DNA from: RBG-16-66-20 sp036262835
GTDB lineage: Bacteria; Pseudomonadota; Gammaproteobacteria; Burkholderiales; SG8-39
Length of the DNA stretch: 52,089 nucleotides
Direction of reading: 5' to 3'
Assembly (NCBI GenBank): GCA_036262835.1
Contig: DATAID010000039.1
Location: forward strand, 1-52,089
A model generated the notes under the pieces. The model worked only from the letters and a program-made list of their open reading frames with translations, had not been told where the DNA came from and did no database searches. A program made the translations under genes and the position numbers. Shown here piece after piece: positions 41,404 through 49,919 of the stretch (its first letter is position 1; each line of letters begins with the position of its first letter).

Positions 41404-41840
41404 GCCTCGCCGCGCGGCGAGTGCGAGGCGAGTTCGGCCGAGCGTCCCTGCCCCGCGTAGCTCAGGCGGATTTCCAAGTCGGCCGGAGAAAGAAGATCCC
41501 CCGCGCGCTCCGGCCATTCGACGACGCAGAGCGTCTCGCCATTGAAGTGCTCGCGAAAGCCCGAGCTCAGCCATTCAGATCGGTCTTTGAACCGATAAAA
41601 ATCAAAGTGATATAAGTTTAATCTCGAAAGGGCATAAGGTTCAACCAGGGCGTACGTCGGGCTCTTGGCATGGCCCCTGAAGCCGAGCTCGCGCAGCAAG
41701 CCCCTGACGAGCGTGGTTTTTCCCGAGCCGAGCTCGCCGCAAAGATGCAGCACGAGGCCGCGCAATTCGCTCTCCCGGGCGAGCGCGGCGCCCAGGCGCA
41801 GCGTGTCCTCCTCGCCGGGCAAATTAAGATGCTCGGGCAT
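41364..41840 (-). CDS. tsaE: tRNA threonylcarbamoyladenosine biosynthesis ATPase TsaE
   Basis: The 158-residue TsaE is the ATPase of the TsaB-TsaD-TsaE complex that makes the t6A modification at A37 of ANN-decoding tRNAs. It has the P-loop LCGELGSGKTTLVRGLL at about 33-49, SPTYALVEPYALSRLNLYHFD near 60-80 and a Walker B-like CVVEWPERAGDLL near 106. The ATG at 41840 overlaps the start codon of the divergent queG gene in the tetranucleotide CATG (41838-41841), so there is no intergenic DNA. Its 3' part overlaps amiC, an association common in Betaproteobacteria. Confidence 0.95.
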   Translation of the reverse strand: MPEHLNLPGEEDTLRLGAALARESELRGLVLHLCGELGSGKTTLVRGLLRELGFRGHAKSPTYALVEPYALSRLNLYHFDFYRFKDRSEWLSSGFREHFNGETLCVVEWPERAGDLLSPADLEIRLSYAGQGRSAELASHSPRGEAWRQSVLQHWRSA

Positions 41841-42882
41841 GGACGCGCTCGAAGATCGCATCAAGGCCTGGGGTGCCGGGCTCGGCTTCCGCTCGGTCGG
41901 CATCGCCGATGCCGATCTCTCGGCCGCGGCGCCGCGGCTCGCCGAGTGGCTGGGAATGGGTTTCCATGGAGAAATGGAGTATATGGCGCGCCACGAGGCG
42001 CTCCGGGCGCGCCCGGCCGAGCTCGTGCCGGGCACGGCGAGCGTGATCACCTGCTGCCTGGACTACCTGCAGGACGCGCCGCGAGCGCTCGACGAAGAGC
42101 TGGCCGATCGCTCGCGCGCCTACGTCGCGCGCTATGCGCGCGGACGCGACTATCACAAGCTGATGCGCAATCGCCTGCAGCGCCTGTGCGACCGGATCGA
42201 GAAGGACGTCGGCCCCTTCCGCTACCGAGCATTCGCGGACTCCGCGCCCGTCATGGAGGTCGAGCTCGCGGCCCGCGCCGGCGTCGGCTGGCGCGGCAAG
42301 CATACGTTGCTGCTCGACCGGAAGGGCTCCTGGTTTTTCCTCGGGGAGATCTTTTGCGAGCTGCCCCTGAAAAAGGACGCGAAAGCGAACGACCACTGCG
42401 GCACCTGCCAGAAGTGCATCGACATCTGTCCGACCAAGGCGATCACCGGCCCCTACCAGCTCGATGCGCGGCGCTGCATTTCCTACCTGACGATCGAGCA
42501 CAGGAGCGCGATTCCCGAGGAGCTGCGCCCGCTGATGGGCAACCGCATCTACGGCTGCGACGACTGCCAGCTGGTTTGCCCCTGGAACGGCTTTGCCAGC
42601 CTTTCGGCTGAAAAAGACTTCGCGGCGAGAAGCGGCCTGGATCGGGCGTCGTTGACCGAGTTGTTTTCCTGGACGGAAGCGGAGTTCGAGGAGCGCACGC
42701 GGGGCTCGCCGATCCGGCGCATCGGTTACGAACGCTGGTTGCGCAATATCGCGGTGGGGCTTGGCAATGCGCCTTCTTCTCCCGAGGTAATTTCCTGTCT
42801 GAAACAAAAGGCAAACCATTCCTCAGCACTTGTTCGCGAGCACGTGAGCTGGGCCCTGAAGCGTCATGGCGTGGCAGCCTGA
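41839..42882 (+). CDS. queG: Epoxyqueuosine reductase
   Basis: The 347-residue QueG reduces epoxyqueuosine to queuosine in tRNA using a cobalamin cofactor and two [4Fe-4S] clusters. It begins MDALEDRIKAWGAGLGFRSV, with FHGEMEYMARHEALRARP at about 44-61, the first cluster motif CGTCQKCIDICPTKAI near 187-202, the second YGCDDCQLVCPWN near 237-249, and a HEAT-like C-terminal tail. The ATG overlaps the tsaE start codon. A TAAGAT lies 8 nt upstream (41825-41830) and no Shine-Dalgarno is obvious. Its need for cobalamin is one possible consumer for the adenosyltransferase at 23.4 kb, though QueG does not require the adenosyl form. It overlaps the hydrolase gene by 17 nt. Confidence 0.95.
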   Translation: MDALEDRIKAWGAGLGFRSVGIADADLSAAAPRLAEWLGMGFHGEMEYMARHEALRARPAELVPGTASVITCCLDYLQDAPRALDEELADRSRAYVARYARGRDYHKLMRNRLQRLCDRIEKDVGPFRYRAFADSAPVMEVELAARAGVGWRGKHTLLLDRKGSWFFLGEIFCELPLKKDAKANDHCGTCQKCIDICPTKAITGPYQLDARRCISYLTIEHRSAIPEELRPLMGNRIYGCDDCQLVCPWNGFASLSAEKDFAARSGLDRASLTELFSWTEAEFEERTRGSPIRRIGYERWLRNIAVGLGNAPSSPEVISCLKQKANHSSALVREHVSWALKRHGVAA

Positions 42883-43747
42883 CCGCCTGCTCCCGGGCTA
42901 CGAGTCGCTCGAGCTCGGGTTTCCGGACGACTACGACGGGCGCGTCGTCGCGACGCTCGTGCGCCTGCCCGCGGCCGAGGCGCCGCGCGGCGCCGTTCTC
43001 TACATACACGGGTTCATCGACTACTTCTTCCAGCGCCACATGGCCGAGCGCTTCGCCGCCGAGGGCTATGCGTTCTACGCGCTGGACCTTCGCAAGCACG
43101 GGCGCTCGCTGCTGCCACACCAGCACGCGTGCTTCTGCAAGGACATCGCCGAGTATTTCGACGACATCAGCGCGGCGCTGCGCGAGATCGGCGCGCCGGT
43201 GCTGCTCGCCGGTCATTCGACGGGCGGGCTCGTGTGTTCCTTGTATAAAAAATATGGCGACGAGAACGAAAGCGTTCGTGCTTTATGGCTCAACAGCCCC
43301 TTTTTTGACTGGAGAGGAAACCGCAAAAGCCAGTTGAAAATCGCAGATTTTCTAGGGCGCTTTTTTCCGTTCATGAACAACCCGAAGGCGGTCCTGCCCG
43401 CCTACGTCCGAAGCCTCCACAAGCAATGGGACGGCGAGTGGGACTTCGACCTGACGCTCAAGCCGCTCATGGGATTCCCCGCCTATTTCGGCTGGGTGCA
43501 TGCGATCTTTCAGGCGCACGCCAAGGTGCACGCGGGGCTCGCGCTCGACTGCCCCGTGCTCTCGATGCACTCGGACGAGGCCGACATCGTGCTCGACTGG
43601 AAGCAGGTCGCGCGCTGGTCGCGCACGCTCGGAGACAAGGTGAGCGTGCTTGCCTTCCCCGGCGGCATCCACGACCTGGTGCTCTCGCGGCGCGAGATCC
43701 GCGAGGACGTGTTCAGGCAGCTTTTTTCGTGGGCGGCACGAGCTTGA
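42866..43747 (+). CDS. Alpha/beta hydrolase (serine aminopeptidase S33/monoacylglycerol lipase type)
   Basis: The 293-residue hydrolase has the oxyanion-hole motif YIHGFIDYFFQRH near 46, the nucleophile elbow GHSTGG near 115-120, FFDWRGN near 146, a catalytic Asp in the MHSDEADIVLDW region near 235-240 and a catalytic His in PGGIHDLVLSR near 267. A lid of about 60 residues between strands 6 and 7 is typical of Hydrolase_4 lipases. No signal peptide is visible. The substrate is unknown; a lysophospholipase or monoacylglycerol lipase is plausible. The start lies 17 nt inside queG, and the 3' end overlaps the convergent DUF2784 gene by 35 nt. Confidence 0.9.
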   Translation: MAWQPDRLLPGYESLELGFPDDYDGRVVATLVRLPAAEAPRGAVLYIHGFIDYFFQRHMAERFAAEGYAFYALDLRKHGRSLLPHQHACFCKDIAEYFDDISAALREIGAPVLLAGHSTGGLVCSLYKKYGDENESVRALWLNSPFFDWRGNRKSQLKIADFLGRFFPFMNNPKAVLPAYVRSLHKQWDGEWDFDLTLKPLMGFPAYFGWVHAIFQAHAKVHAGLALDCPVLSMHSDEADIVLDWKQVARWSRTLGDKVSVLAFPGGIHDLVLSRREIREDVFRQLFSWAARA

Positions 43748-44081
43748 GCGTGGCGACGGTCGCCGCGGCCCAGGCGCAATAGATCGCGGTGAAGACCCAC
43801 TCGGGCGCCTGGTAAAAGAGCACTCGCCGGACCCAGCGCCCGACGAACGATTCGGCCTGCGCGCCGCCGCGCAGCGCGTCCTCCCACACGGTGAGCGGGC
43901 AGGCATAGCCGAAGACAGCCTCGAGCGCGACGAAGACGATCGCTGCAAGGTGCAGGTATCTGAAGACCGGGCTTCTGACCCACTGCCAGCGAAGGAAAAA
44001 GCCGGCCCAGGTGAGGGCCAGGCCACCCACGATGAAAGCAACGATCAGGAAATGGACGACGAGAATTACGTCGGCCAGCAC
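43713..44081 (-). CDS. DUF2784 membrane protein
   Basis: The 122-residue integral membrane protein has three or four helices and the DUF2784 pattern: an N-terminal VVHFLIVAFIVGGLALTWAG, a WVRSPVFRYLHLAAIVFVALE segment, CPLTVWEDALR near 61 and a C-terminal PEWVFTAIYCAWAAATVATL. The function is unknown. It starts 9 nt after the stop of the sulfurtransferase gene, as the last member of the unit Rieske oxygenase-sulfurtransferase-DUF2784, and overlaps the convergent hydrolase gene. Confidence 0.9.
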   Translation of the reverse strand: MLADVILVVHFLIVAFIVGGLALTWAGFFLRWQWVRSPVFRYLHLAAIVFVALEAVFGYACPLTVWEDALRGGAQAESFVGRWVRRVLFYQAPEWVFTAIYCAWAAATVATLKLVPPTKKAA

Positions 44082-44090
44082 GCGAGCCTG

Positions 44091-44918
44091 CTACACACTC
44101 CGTGAAATCGGACGCGTCGGCTCGGCCGACCATTCGCTCCAGGAGCCGATATAGACGCGCGAGCCCGAGAGGCCCGCGACTTCCATCGCGAGCGCGTTGT
44201 GGCACGCGGCGACGCCCGAGCCGCAGTAATGAACGATGGTCTTGGGGTCTTTGCCCGAAATGGCCTTCTCGAATTCCGCGCGGAGGGCTTCAGGCGATTT
44301 GAAAACGCCCGCTGCGGTGACGTTGTCGGTATTGAAGCGGTTCATCGCGCCGGGAATGCGACCGGCGACCGGATCGATCGGCTCCTGCTCGCCGCGATAG
44401 CGCGCGGGTGCGCGCGCATCGAGAAGCGCGAGGCGCTTCAATTGCCGCTCCACGGTGGCGAGCGCCACCATGCGGCTGCGCTCTGGCTTGTTCTTGTATT
44501 TCGTGCCGGTGATGAGCGGCGCCTCCGCGTTCACCGGGCGGCCTTCGGCGACCCATTTGGCGAAGCCCCCGTCGAGCACCGCCGCCTGCGCGTGGCCCGC
44601 CCAGCGCAGCATCCACCACAGGCGCGCCGCGTACGAGCCGGGGCCCGCGTCGTAGCAGACGATCGTATCGGTCGGCAGGATGCCTTTTTTCTCGAGGAAG
44701 CGGACGAAATCGGCCATCTCCGGCAGCGGGTGCCGGCCGTTCCTGCCGGTCATCGGCGCGGAGAGGTCGTGGTCGAGGTGCGCGAAGAGCGCGCCCGGGA
44801 GGTGCGCTTTTTCGTACTCGGCCTGGCCCGATTCGGGATGCGCGAGGTCGTGGCGGCAGTCGAACACGCGCCAGTCGGGATTCTGGGCGAGCTCGTCGGT
44901 GCTGACGAGCGGCTTCAC
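44091..44918 (-). CDS. Two-domain rhodanese-family sulfurtransferase
   Basis: The 275-residue protein has two rhodanese domains, as in thiosulfate or 3-mercaptopyruvate sulfurtransferases. The first carries DCRHDLAHPESGQAEYEKAHLP split over 20-41 and VCYDAGPGSYAARLWWML near 87-104 (inactive domain). The second carries LLDARAPARYRGEQEPIDP near 166-184 and the active-site loop HYCGSGVAACHNALAM near 230-245, where the first Cys is the nucleophile. The CGSGVTA-type loop is that of SseA/mercaptopyruvate enzymes. GTG 44918 overlaps the Rieske gene stop as GTGA; the longer upstream frame is a shadow. It moves sulfur to cyanide or thiols in the cytoplasm. Confidence 0.93.
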   Translation of the reverse strand: MKPLVSTDELAQNPDWRVFDCRHDLAHPESGQAEYEKAHLPGALFAHLDHDLSAPMTGRNGRHPLPEMADFVRFLEKKGILPTDTIVCYDAGPGSYAARLWWMLRWAGHAQAAVLDGGFAKWVAEGRPVNAEAPLITGTKYKNKPERSRMVALATVERQLKRLALLDARAPARYRGEQEPIDPVAGRIPGAMNRFNTDNVTAAGVFKSPEALRAEFEKAISGKDPKTIVHYCGSGVAACHNALAMEVAGLSGSRVYIGSWSEWSAEPTRPISRSV

Positions 44919-46012
44919 CGCTTGAGCTCCCGCCTCAGCCATTCGTGGAAGTGCACCATCGCGTCTTCCATCGGCGACTGATAGGGGCCGGCGTCGTTGC
45001 GGCCTTCCTGCCACAGCGCGCGGCGGCCGCGGTCCATGCGGCTCTGGATGTCGCCGTCCTCGATCGCGGTTTCCAGGTACGCCGCCTGCTGCGCCTCGAT
45101 GAACTCGCGCTCGAAGAGGACGATCTCCTCCGGGTAGTAGAACTCGACCACGTTGGTGGTGAGCTGCGGCGAGCGCGGAATGAGGTTGGAGACGACGAGC
45201 ACGTTCGGATACCACTCGAAGGTGAGGCCCGGGTAGTAGAGTGCCCAGAGCGCGCCGTATTTGGGCGCCTTGCCATCGAGCTGCTTGAGGCACGCCTCCT
45301 GCCATTTGCGATACACGGGTGTTCCCGGGCGCGTGAGGCCGTGCTTCGCCTCGACGACCTGGACCGAGGTGCGCTCGCCGTACTCGACGTGGAAGTTGCC
45401 GATGTCGGTGAAGTTGCCGAGGCCCGCGTGCAGGAAGTCGACGTGAAGAACCTCGACGTACACCTCGACGAAGGTTTTCCAGTTGCAGGCGTAGTCGGTG
45501 ATATCGACGCGATCGAGCTTGTAGCCGCTGAAGTCGAAGTCGGCGGCGCGCGAGAACGTGCCCAGGTCCTGGAGCGGATCGCGCGGGCCCTTGAAAAGCA
45601 GGCCATTCCAGCGCGTGAGCGGATGCGAGTGCAGCCTGACGCAGGGATTCTCGGGAAATTCGGGCGCGCCGAGCAGCTCGCCCTTCAGGTCGTAGGTCCA
45701 GCGGTGCAGCGGGCAGACGATGTTGTCGAGCTTGCCGCTGCCTTCGAGCATGATCGCCTGCCGGTGGCGGCAGACGTTGGAGAGCAGCTCGACGCCGTGC
45801 GCGTTTCGCACCAGGACCCTGGCGTGGTCGGCCTCGGGCAGCGTCCGGTAGCTGCCGACCTCCGGCACCATGAGCTCATGGCCGCAATAGCCGGCGCCTT
45901 GCTCGAAGAGCAGTTTTTGCTCGAGCGCGAAGATCTCCGGGTCGTGATACCAGCTGACGGGAAGCTGGCACTTCGCAGGCTGGAGCTGGGGCGGGCTGCC
46001 GATGTTAGACAT
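44915..46012 (-). CDS. Rieske non-heme iron oxygenase, alpha subunit
   Basis: The 365-residue protein has an N-terminal Rieske domain with CRHRQ (C81, H83) and CPLHRW (C100, H103) as [2Fe-2S] ligands. A C-terminal catalytic domain follows, in which NWKTFVEVYVEVLHVDFLHAG at about 177-197 holds the mononuclear iron His residues; the block is given here in overlapping halves as NWKTFVEVY and VEVLHVDFLHAG. It resembles choline/carnitine monooxygenase-like alpha-only oxygenases more than benzoate-type dioxygenases. The substrate is unknown. No ferredoxin or reductase gene is adjacent, so electron donors must come from elsewhere. It is followed in the same unit by a sulfurtransferase, an unexplained pairing. 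Confidence 0.9.
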   Translation of the reverse strand: MSNIGSPPQLQPAKCQLPVSWYHDPEIFALEQKLLFEQGAGYCGHELMVPEVGSYRTLPEADHARVLVRNAHGVELLSNVCRHRQAIMLEGSGKLDNIVCPLHRWTYDLKGELLGAPEFPENPCVRLHSHPLTRWNGLLFKGPRDPLQDLGTFSRAADFDFSGYKLDRVDITDYACNWKTFVEVYVEVLHVDFLHAGLGNFTDIGNFHVEYGERTSVQVVEAKHGLTRPGTPVYRKWQEACLKQLDGKAPKYGALWALYYPGLTFEWYPNVLVVSNLIPRSPQLTTNVVEFYYPEEIVLFEREFIEAQQAAYLETAIEDGDIQSRMDRGRRALWQEGRNDAGPYQSPMEDAMVHFHEWLRRELKR

Positions 46013-46064
46013 GCGCTAAGTCTTTAAAAGGGCGCGATTTTACGCTATGTTGGTCTTTCCCGTC

Positions 46065-46322
46065 ATGAGCAAGACATCCAAACCCGGCCACGAGTTCTCC
46101 TTCGAGAAGTCCCTCGAGGAGCTGGAGAAAATCGTCGCGCAGATGGAGGAGGGCGGCCTCTCGCTCGAGCAGTCGCTGGAGGCGCACAAGCGCGGCCTCG
46201 AGCTCGCCAAGCGCTGCCGCGAGCGTCTCGAGAGCGCGCAGCAGCAGGTGCGCGTGCTGGAAGACGAGATTCTCAAGCCGCTCGCGGCGCCCTCTGGGCC
46301 GGATGCTGGCGAACGCGACTGA
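46065..46322 (+). CDS. xseB: Exodeoxyribonuclease VII small subunit
   Basis: The XseB product of about 85 residues shows the family helix pair: FSFEKSLEELEKIVAQMEEG and LSLEQSLEAHKRGLELAKRC, followed by LESAQQQVRVLEDE. Several XseB chains bind the long XseA helix. ATG 46065 is preferred over an earlier ATG at 46047, since MSKTSKPGHEFSFE matches the usual N-terminus. A TATGTT at about 46046-46051 could serve as -10. It is separated from xseA by 21 kb and overlaps ispA by 20 nt, as usual for xseB-ispA-dxs clusters. Confidence 0.94.
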   Translation: MSKTSKPGHEFSFEKSLEELEKIVAQMEEGGLSLEQSLEAHKRGLELAKRCRERLESAQQQVRVLEDEILKPLAAPSGPDAGERD

Positions 46323-47196
46323 CACGGATTTCGCGGCGTGGATGGCCGGCGTGCAGTCGCGCGTCGAGGCGGCGCTCGCCCGGGCGCTGCCGGGCCCGCA
46401 GCATTCGCCCGCGCGGCTGCACGAGGCCATGCGCTATGCGACGCTCGAAGGCGGCAAGCGCGTGCGCCCGCTCCTCGTTTTTGCGGCGGGCGAGGTCGCG
46501 GGGGCCGAGGCGGCGAAGCTCGAAGTCGCCGGCGCCGCGGTCGAGCTGATCCACGCCTATTCGCTCGTGCACGACGACCTGCCCTGCATGGATAACGACG
46601 TGCTCCGGCGCGGCAAGCCCACGGTGCACGTGGAGTTCGACGAGGCGACGGCGCTGCTCGTCGGCGACGCATTGCAGAGCCTCGCGTTCCAGCTGCTGTC
46701 GGATTTTTCGCTTGGCGATTCCCCTTCGCAGCTCGAGATGGTCAAGACCCTGGCGGTCGCGGCAGGATCGCGCGGCATGGCGGGCGGGCAGGCGATCGAC
46801 CTCGAGTCGACGGGCAAGACGCTCACGCAGACCGAGCTCGAGTTCATGCACCTGAGGAAGACCGGCGCGCTCATCAGCGCGGCGGTGAAGATGGGCGCGC
46901 TTTGCGGCGGGCCCTGTCCGGCGGCGCTCGAGAAGTACGGGCACCGCGTCGGGCTCGCCTTCCAGGTGGTCGACGATGTGCTCGATGCCGAAGCCAACAC
47001 GGCGACCCTCGGCAAGACCGCGGGCAAGGATGCGAAGCAGGGCAAGCCGACCTACGTGTCGGCGATGGGCGCGGCGCGCGCGCGGGAATTCGCCGAGGAG
47101 CTGCGCTCGGGCGCGCACATGGCGCTCGCGGGCATGGGCGCGCGCGCCGATCGCCTGCGCCAGCTCGCCGATTTCATCGTTCTGAGAAAATTCTAG
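46303..47196 (+). CDS. ispA: Farnesyl diphosphate synthase (polyprenyl synthetase)
   Basis: The 297-residue enzyme condenses IPP with DMAPP and GPP to farnesyl diphosphate. Signature segments are LEGGKRVRPLLVFAAGE near 49, the first Asp-rich motif LVHDDLPCMDND near 88 (DDxxxxD type), GDALQSLAFQLL near 119, and the second Asp-rich motif QVVDDVLDAEA near 222. The first motif with two extra residues (DDLPCMD) is the bacterial short-chain type II pattern typical of IspA. It lies between xseB and dxs, so isoprenoid precursor supply and chain elongation are co-transcribed. Confidence 0.96.
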   Translation: MLANATDTDFAAWMAGVQSRVEAALARALPGPQHSPARLHEAMRYATLEGGKRVRPLLVFAAGEVAGAEAAKLEVAGAAVELIHAYSLVHDDLPCMDNDVLRRGKPTVHVEFDEATALLVGDALQSLAFQLLSDFSLGDSPSQLEMVKTLAVAAGSRGMAGGQAIDLESTGKTLTQTELEFMHLRKTGALISAAVKMGALCGGPCPAALEKYGHRVGLAFQVVDDVLDAEANTATLGKTAGKDAKQGKPTYVSAMGAARAREFAEELRSGAHMALAGMGARADRLRQLADFIVLRKF

Positions 47197-47197
47197 G

Positions 47198-49090
47198 ATG
47201 TCGACGACCACTCTCACCGGCGAGCTGGACCCCGAGGGCTACAATCCCTCGATGTACGAGTTGCTGAAGCAAATCAACGACCCGGCCGAGCTGCGCAAGC
47301 TCGATCGCCGGCAGCTGCACCAGCTCTCCGACGAGCTGCGCGCGTTCGTGCTCGACTCGGTATCCAAGACCGGCGGGCATCTTTCGTCCAATCTCGGCAC
47401 CGTCGAGCTGACGATCGCGCTGCACTACGTCTTCGACACGCCGGAAGACCGCATCGTCTGGGACGTCGGGCACCAGACCTATCCGCACAAGATCCTCACC
47501 GGGCGGCGCGACCGGATGGACACGCTGCGCATGACGGGCGGCATCTCGGGCTTCCCGCGGCGGAGCGAATCCATCTACGACACCTTCGGCACCGCGCATT
47601 CGAGCACCTCGATCTCGGCGGCGCTCGGCATGGCGGTCGGCGCGAAGCGCAAGAACGAGAAGCGCAACTGCGTGGCGGTGATCGGCGACGGCGCGATGTC
47701 GGCGGGCATGGCCTTCGAGGCGCTCAACAACGCCGGTGCCATGGACGTCGACCTGCTCGTGGTTCTGAACGACAACGAGATGTCGATCTCGCCGCCGGTG
47801 GGCGCGCTCACCAACTACCTCGCGCGGCTCCTCTCCGGGCGCATGTACACGACCGCCAAGCGCGCGAGCGAGCACCTGCTCAAGCGCGTGCCCGGCATGC
47901 TCGAGCTCGCGCGCCGGGCCGAGGAGCACGTGAAGGGCATGGTCACTCCGGGCACGCTCTTCGAGGAGTTCGGCTTCAACTACATCGGCCCGATCGACGG
48001 CCACGACCTCGATACGCTCGTCGCCACGCTCGGCAACATCAAGAAGCTGCGCGGCCAGCAGTTCCTGCACGTGGTGACGAGGAAGGGCCAGGGCTACAAG
48101 CTCGCGGAGGAAGATCCGATCACCTACCACGGCCCCGGCAAGTTCAATCCGGCCGAGGGCATCAAGCCGAGCGCCGCCGGCAAGCCGACCTACAGCCAGA
48201 TCTTCGGCGAGTGGCTCTGCGACATGGCGCGGCAGGACAAGCGCCTCATGGCCATCACGCCCGCCATGCGCGAAGGCTCGGGTATGGTGCGCTACTCGGA
48301 GGAGTTCCCCGAGCGCTATTTCGACGTGGCGATCGCCGAGCAGCACGCAGTCACCTTCGCCGCGGGGCTTGCCTGCGAGGGCTTGAAGCCGGTGGTCGCG
48401 ATCTACTCGACCTTTCTCCAGCGCGGCTACGACCAGCTCATCCACGACGTGGCGGTGCAGAACCTGCCCGTGCTCTTTGCGCTCGACCGCGGCGGCCTCG
48501 TCGGCGGCGACGGCCAGACGCACAACGGCGCGTTCGATTACGCCTACCTGCGCACGGTGCCCAACTTCGTGATCATGGCGCCCTCGGACGAGAACGAATG
48601 CCGGCAGATGCTCTACACCGGCTTCCAGTTGAACGGTCCGGCCGCGGTCCGCTACCCGCGGGGCACCGGCCCGGGAAAGGCCGTCGAGAAAGAAATGAAA
48701 GCGCTTCCCGTGGGCAAAGCCGAGATCCGCAGGAGGGGCAAGAAAATAGCCATCCTGGCGTTCGGGTCGATGCTCAAGCCCGCGCTCGAAGCGGGCGAGG
48801 CACTCGATGCCTCGGTCGCCAATATGCGCTTCGTGAAGCCGATCGACGAGGCGCTCGTCCTCGAGCTCGCCGCCAGGCATGACCTTATCGTCACTGTGGA
48901 AGAGCACCAGATCATGGGCGGCGCGGGCAGCGCGGTACTGGAGGCGCTGGCCAGGACGGAGACCAAGGCGCTCCTGTTGGGCCTGCCCGACCGCTTCGTC
49001 GAGCACGGCGACCCTGCGCGCCTGCTGGCCTCCGTCGGGCTCGATGCGGCCGGAATCCAAAAATCGATCAAAAACGTAATACCCGAGTAA
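47198..49090 (+). CDS. dxs: 1-deoxy-D-xylulose-5-phosphate synthase
   Basis: The 630-residue thiamine diphosphate enzyme makes DXP from pyruvate and glyceraldehyde 3-phosphate, the first step of the MEP pathway. It has SSNLGTVELTIALHYVFDTP near 66, DVGHQTYPHKILTGRRD near 89, the ThDP-binding GDGAMSAGMAFEALNNAG with NDNEMSISPPVG near 162-205, and the transketolase pyrimidine domain with FDVAIAEQHAVTFAAGLA near 370 and DRGGLVGGDGQTHNG near 430. The start is 1 nt after the ispA stop. Its stop codon lies in an inverted repeat (49082-49100) that precedes folE2. Confidence 0.97.
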   Translation: MSTTTLTGELDPEGYNPSMYELLKQINDPAELRKLDRRQLHQLSDELRAFVLDSVSKTGGHLSSNLGTVELTIALHYVFDTPEDRIVWDVGHQTYPHKILTGRRDRMDTLRMTGGISGFPRRSESIYDTFGTAHSSTSISAALGMAVGAKRKNEKRNCVAVIGDGAMSAGMAFEALNNAGAMDVDLLVVLNDNEMSISPPVGALTNYLARLLSGRMYTTAKRASEHLLKRVPGMLELARRAEEHVKGMVTPGTLFEEFGFNYIGPIDGHDLDTLVATLGNIKKLRGQQFLHVVTRKGQGYKLAEEDPITYHGPGKFNPAEGIKPSAAGKPTYSQIFGEWLCDMARQDKRLMAITPAMREGSGMVRYSEEFPERYFDVAIAEQHAVTFAAGLACEGLKPVVAIYSTFLQRGYDQLIHDVAVQNLPVLFALDRGGLVGGDGQTHNGAFDYAYLRTVPNFVIMAPSDENECRQMLYTGFQLNGPAAVRYPRGTGPGKAVEKEMKALPVGKAEIRRRGKKIAILAFGSMLKPALEAGEALDASVANMRFVKPIDEALVLELAARHDLIVTVEEHQIMGGAGSAVLEALARTETKALLLGLPDRFVEHGDPARLLASVGLDAAGIQKSIKNVIPE

Positions 49091-49109
49091 ATCACTCGGG
49101 AGTTATAAT
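49082..49109 (+). promoter_or_regulatory. Inverted repeat and consensus -10 upstream of folE2
   Basis: CCCGAGT (49082-49088) and ACTCGGG (49094-49100) form a perfect 7-bp inverted repeat with 5-nt centre AAATC, covering the dxs stop codon. TATAAT (49104-49109) follows 3 nt later, and folE2 starts 6 nt after it. The repeat occupies the -35/spacer region, so it may be an operator; as a terminator it lacks a T-run. The match to the Zur-box pattern known for other folE2 genes is poor. Confidence 0.45.
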
Positions 49110-49115
49110 GCCCCT

Positions 49116-49919
49116 ATGAAAGCGAAAGACCTGCAGCACATCCCCGATGTCCAGAGCGCCCCGGACGCGCGCAAGCTCGCCATCGACCAGGTGGGCGTCA
49201 AGGCCATCCGCCACCCGATCCGCGTCATGGAGCGCGGCGGCGGGGTGCAGCACACCATCGCCAGCTTCAACATGTACGTGAGCCTGCCGCACCACTTCAA
49301 GGGCACGCACATGTCGCGCTTCGTCGAAATCCTTTCGGCGCAGGAGCGCGAGCTCACGGTCGAGAGCTTCAAGGGCATGCTGCGAGAGATGACGGGGCGC
49401 CTGGAGGCCGAGGCGGGCCGCATCGAGATGAGCTTTCCCTACTTCATCGAGAAGCAGGCGCCGGTTTCGGGCGTGAAAAGCCTCATGGACTACGAGGTCA
49501 CCTTCATCAGCGAGATCAAGGCGGGCAAGCAGTGCTTTGCCATGAAGGTCCTCGTCCCGGTGACGAGCCTGTGCCCGTGCTCGAAGAAGATCTCCGAGCG
49601 CGGCGCGCACAACCAGCGCTCGCACGTCACGGTGACCGCGCACACGAGCGACTTCGTCTGGATCGAGGAGATCGTCGACCTGATCGAGAAGCAGGCCTCG
49701 AGCGAGCTCTACGGCCTGCTCAAGCGTCCCGACGAGAAGTACGTCACCGAGCGCGCCTACGACAACCCGAAGTTCGTCGAGGACATGGTGCGCGACGTCG
49801 CTTCCATCCTCAACCTGGATGAGCGCATCACCAAGTACGTGGTCGAATCGGAGAACTTCGAATCGATCCACAACCACTCGGCGTACGCGCTCATAGAGAA
49901 AGACAAGCAGGCAGGCTGA
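49116..49919 (+). CDS. folE2: GTP cyclohydrolase FolE2 (type IB)
   Basis: The 267-residue enzyme converts GTP to 7,8-dihydroneopterin triphosphate for folate or queuosine precursors, using Mn or Zn rather than strict Zn. It begins with IPDVQSAPDARKLAIDQVGV, has SLPHHFKGTHMSRFVEIL near 52-69, FPYFIEKQAPVSG near 107, and the metal-binding VTSLCPCSKKISERGAHNQR near 147-166 with the conserved Cys. In many bacteria FolE2 is the zinc-sparing backup of FolE; whether FolE exists here is unknown. A consensus TATAAT ends 6 nt before the ATG, predicting a leaderless message. Its stop overlaps a CTG that appears to start pcm. Confidence 0.96.
   Translation: MKAKDLQHIPDVQSAPDARKLAIDQVGVKAIRHPIRVMERGGGVQHTIASFNMYVSLPHHFKGTHMSRFVEILSAQERELTVESFKGMLREMTGRLEAEAGRIEMSFPYFIEKQAPVSGVKSLMDYEVTFISEIKAGKQCFAMKVLVPVTSLCPCSKKISERGAHNQRSHVTVTAHTSDFVWIEEIVDLIEKQASSELYGLLKRPDEKYVTERAYDNPKFVEDMVRDVASILNLDERITKYVVESENFESIHNHSAYALIEKDKQAG

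Noticed and set aside
49082..49100. Intrinsic terminator after dxs
   Set aside because: The stem is perfect but is followed by AGTTATAAT rather than a T-run; an operator or a promoter-associated repeat is more likely.
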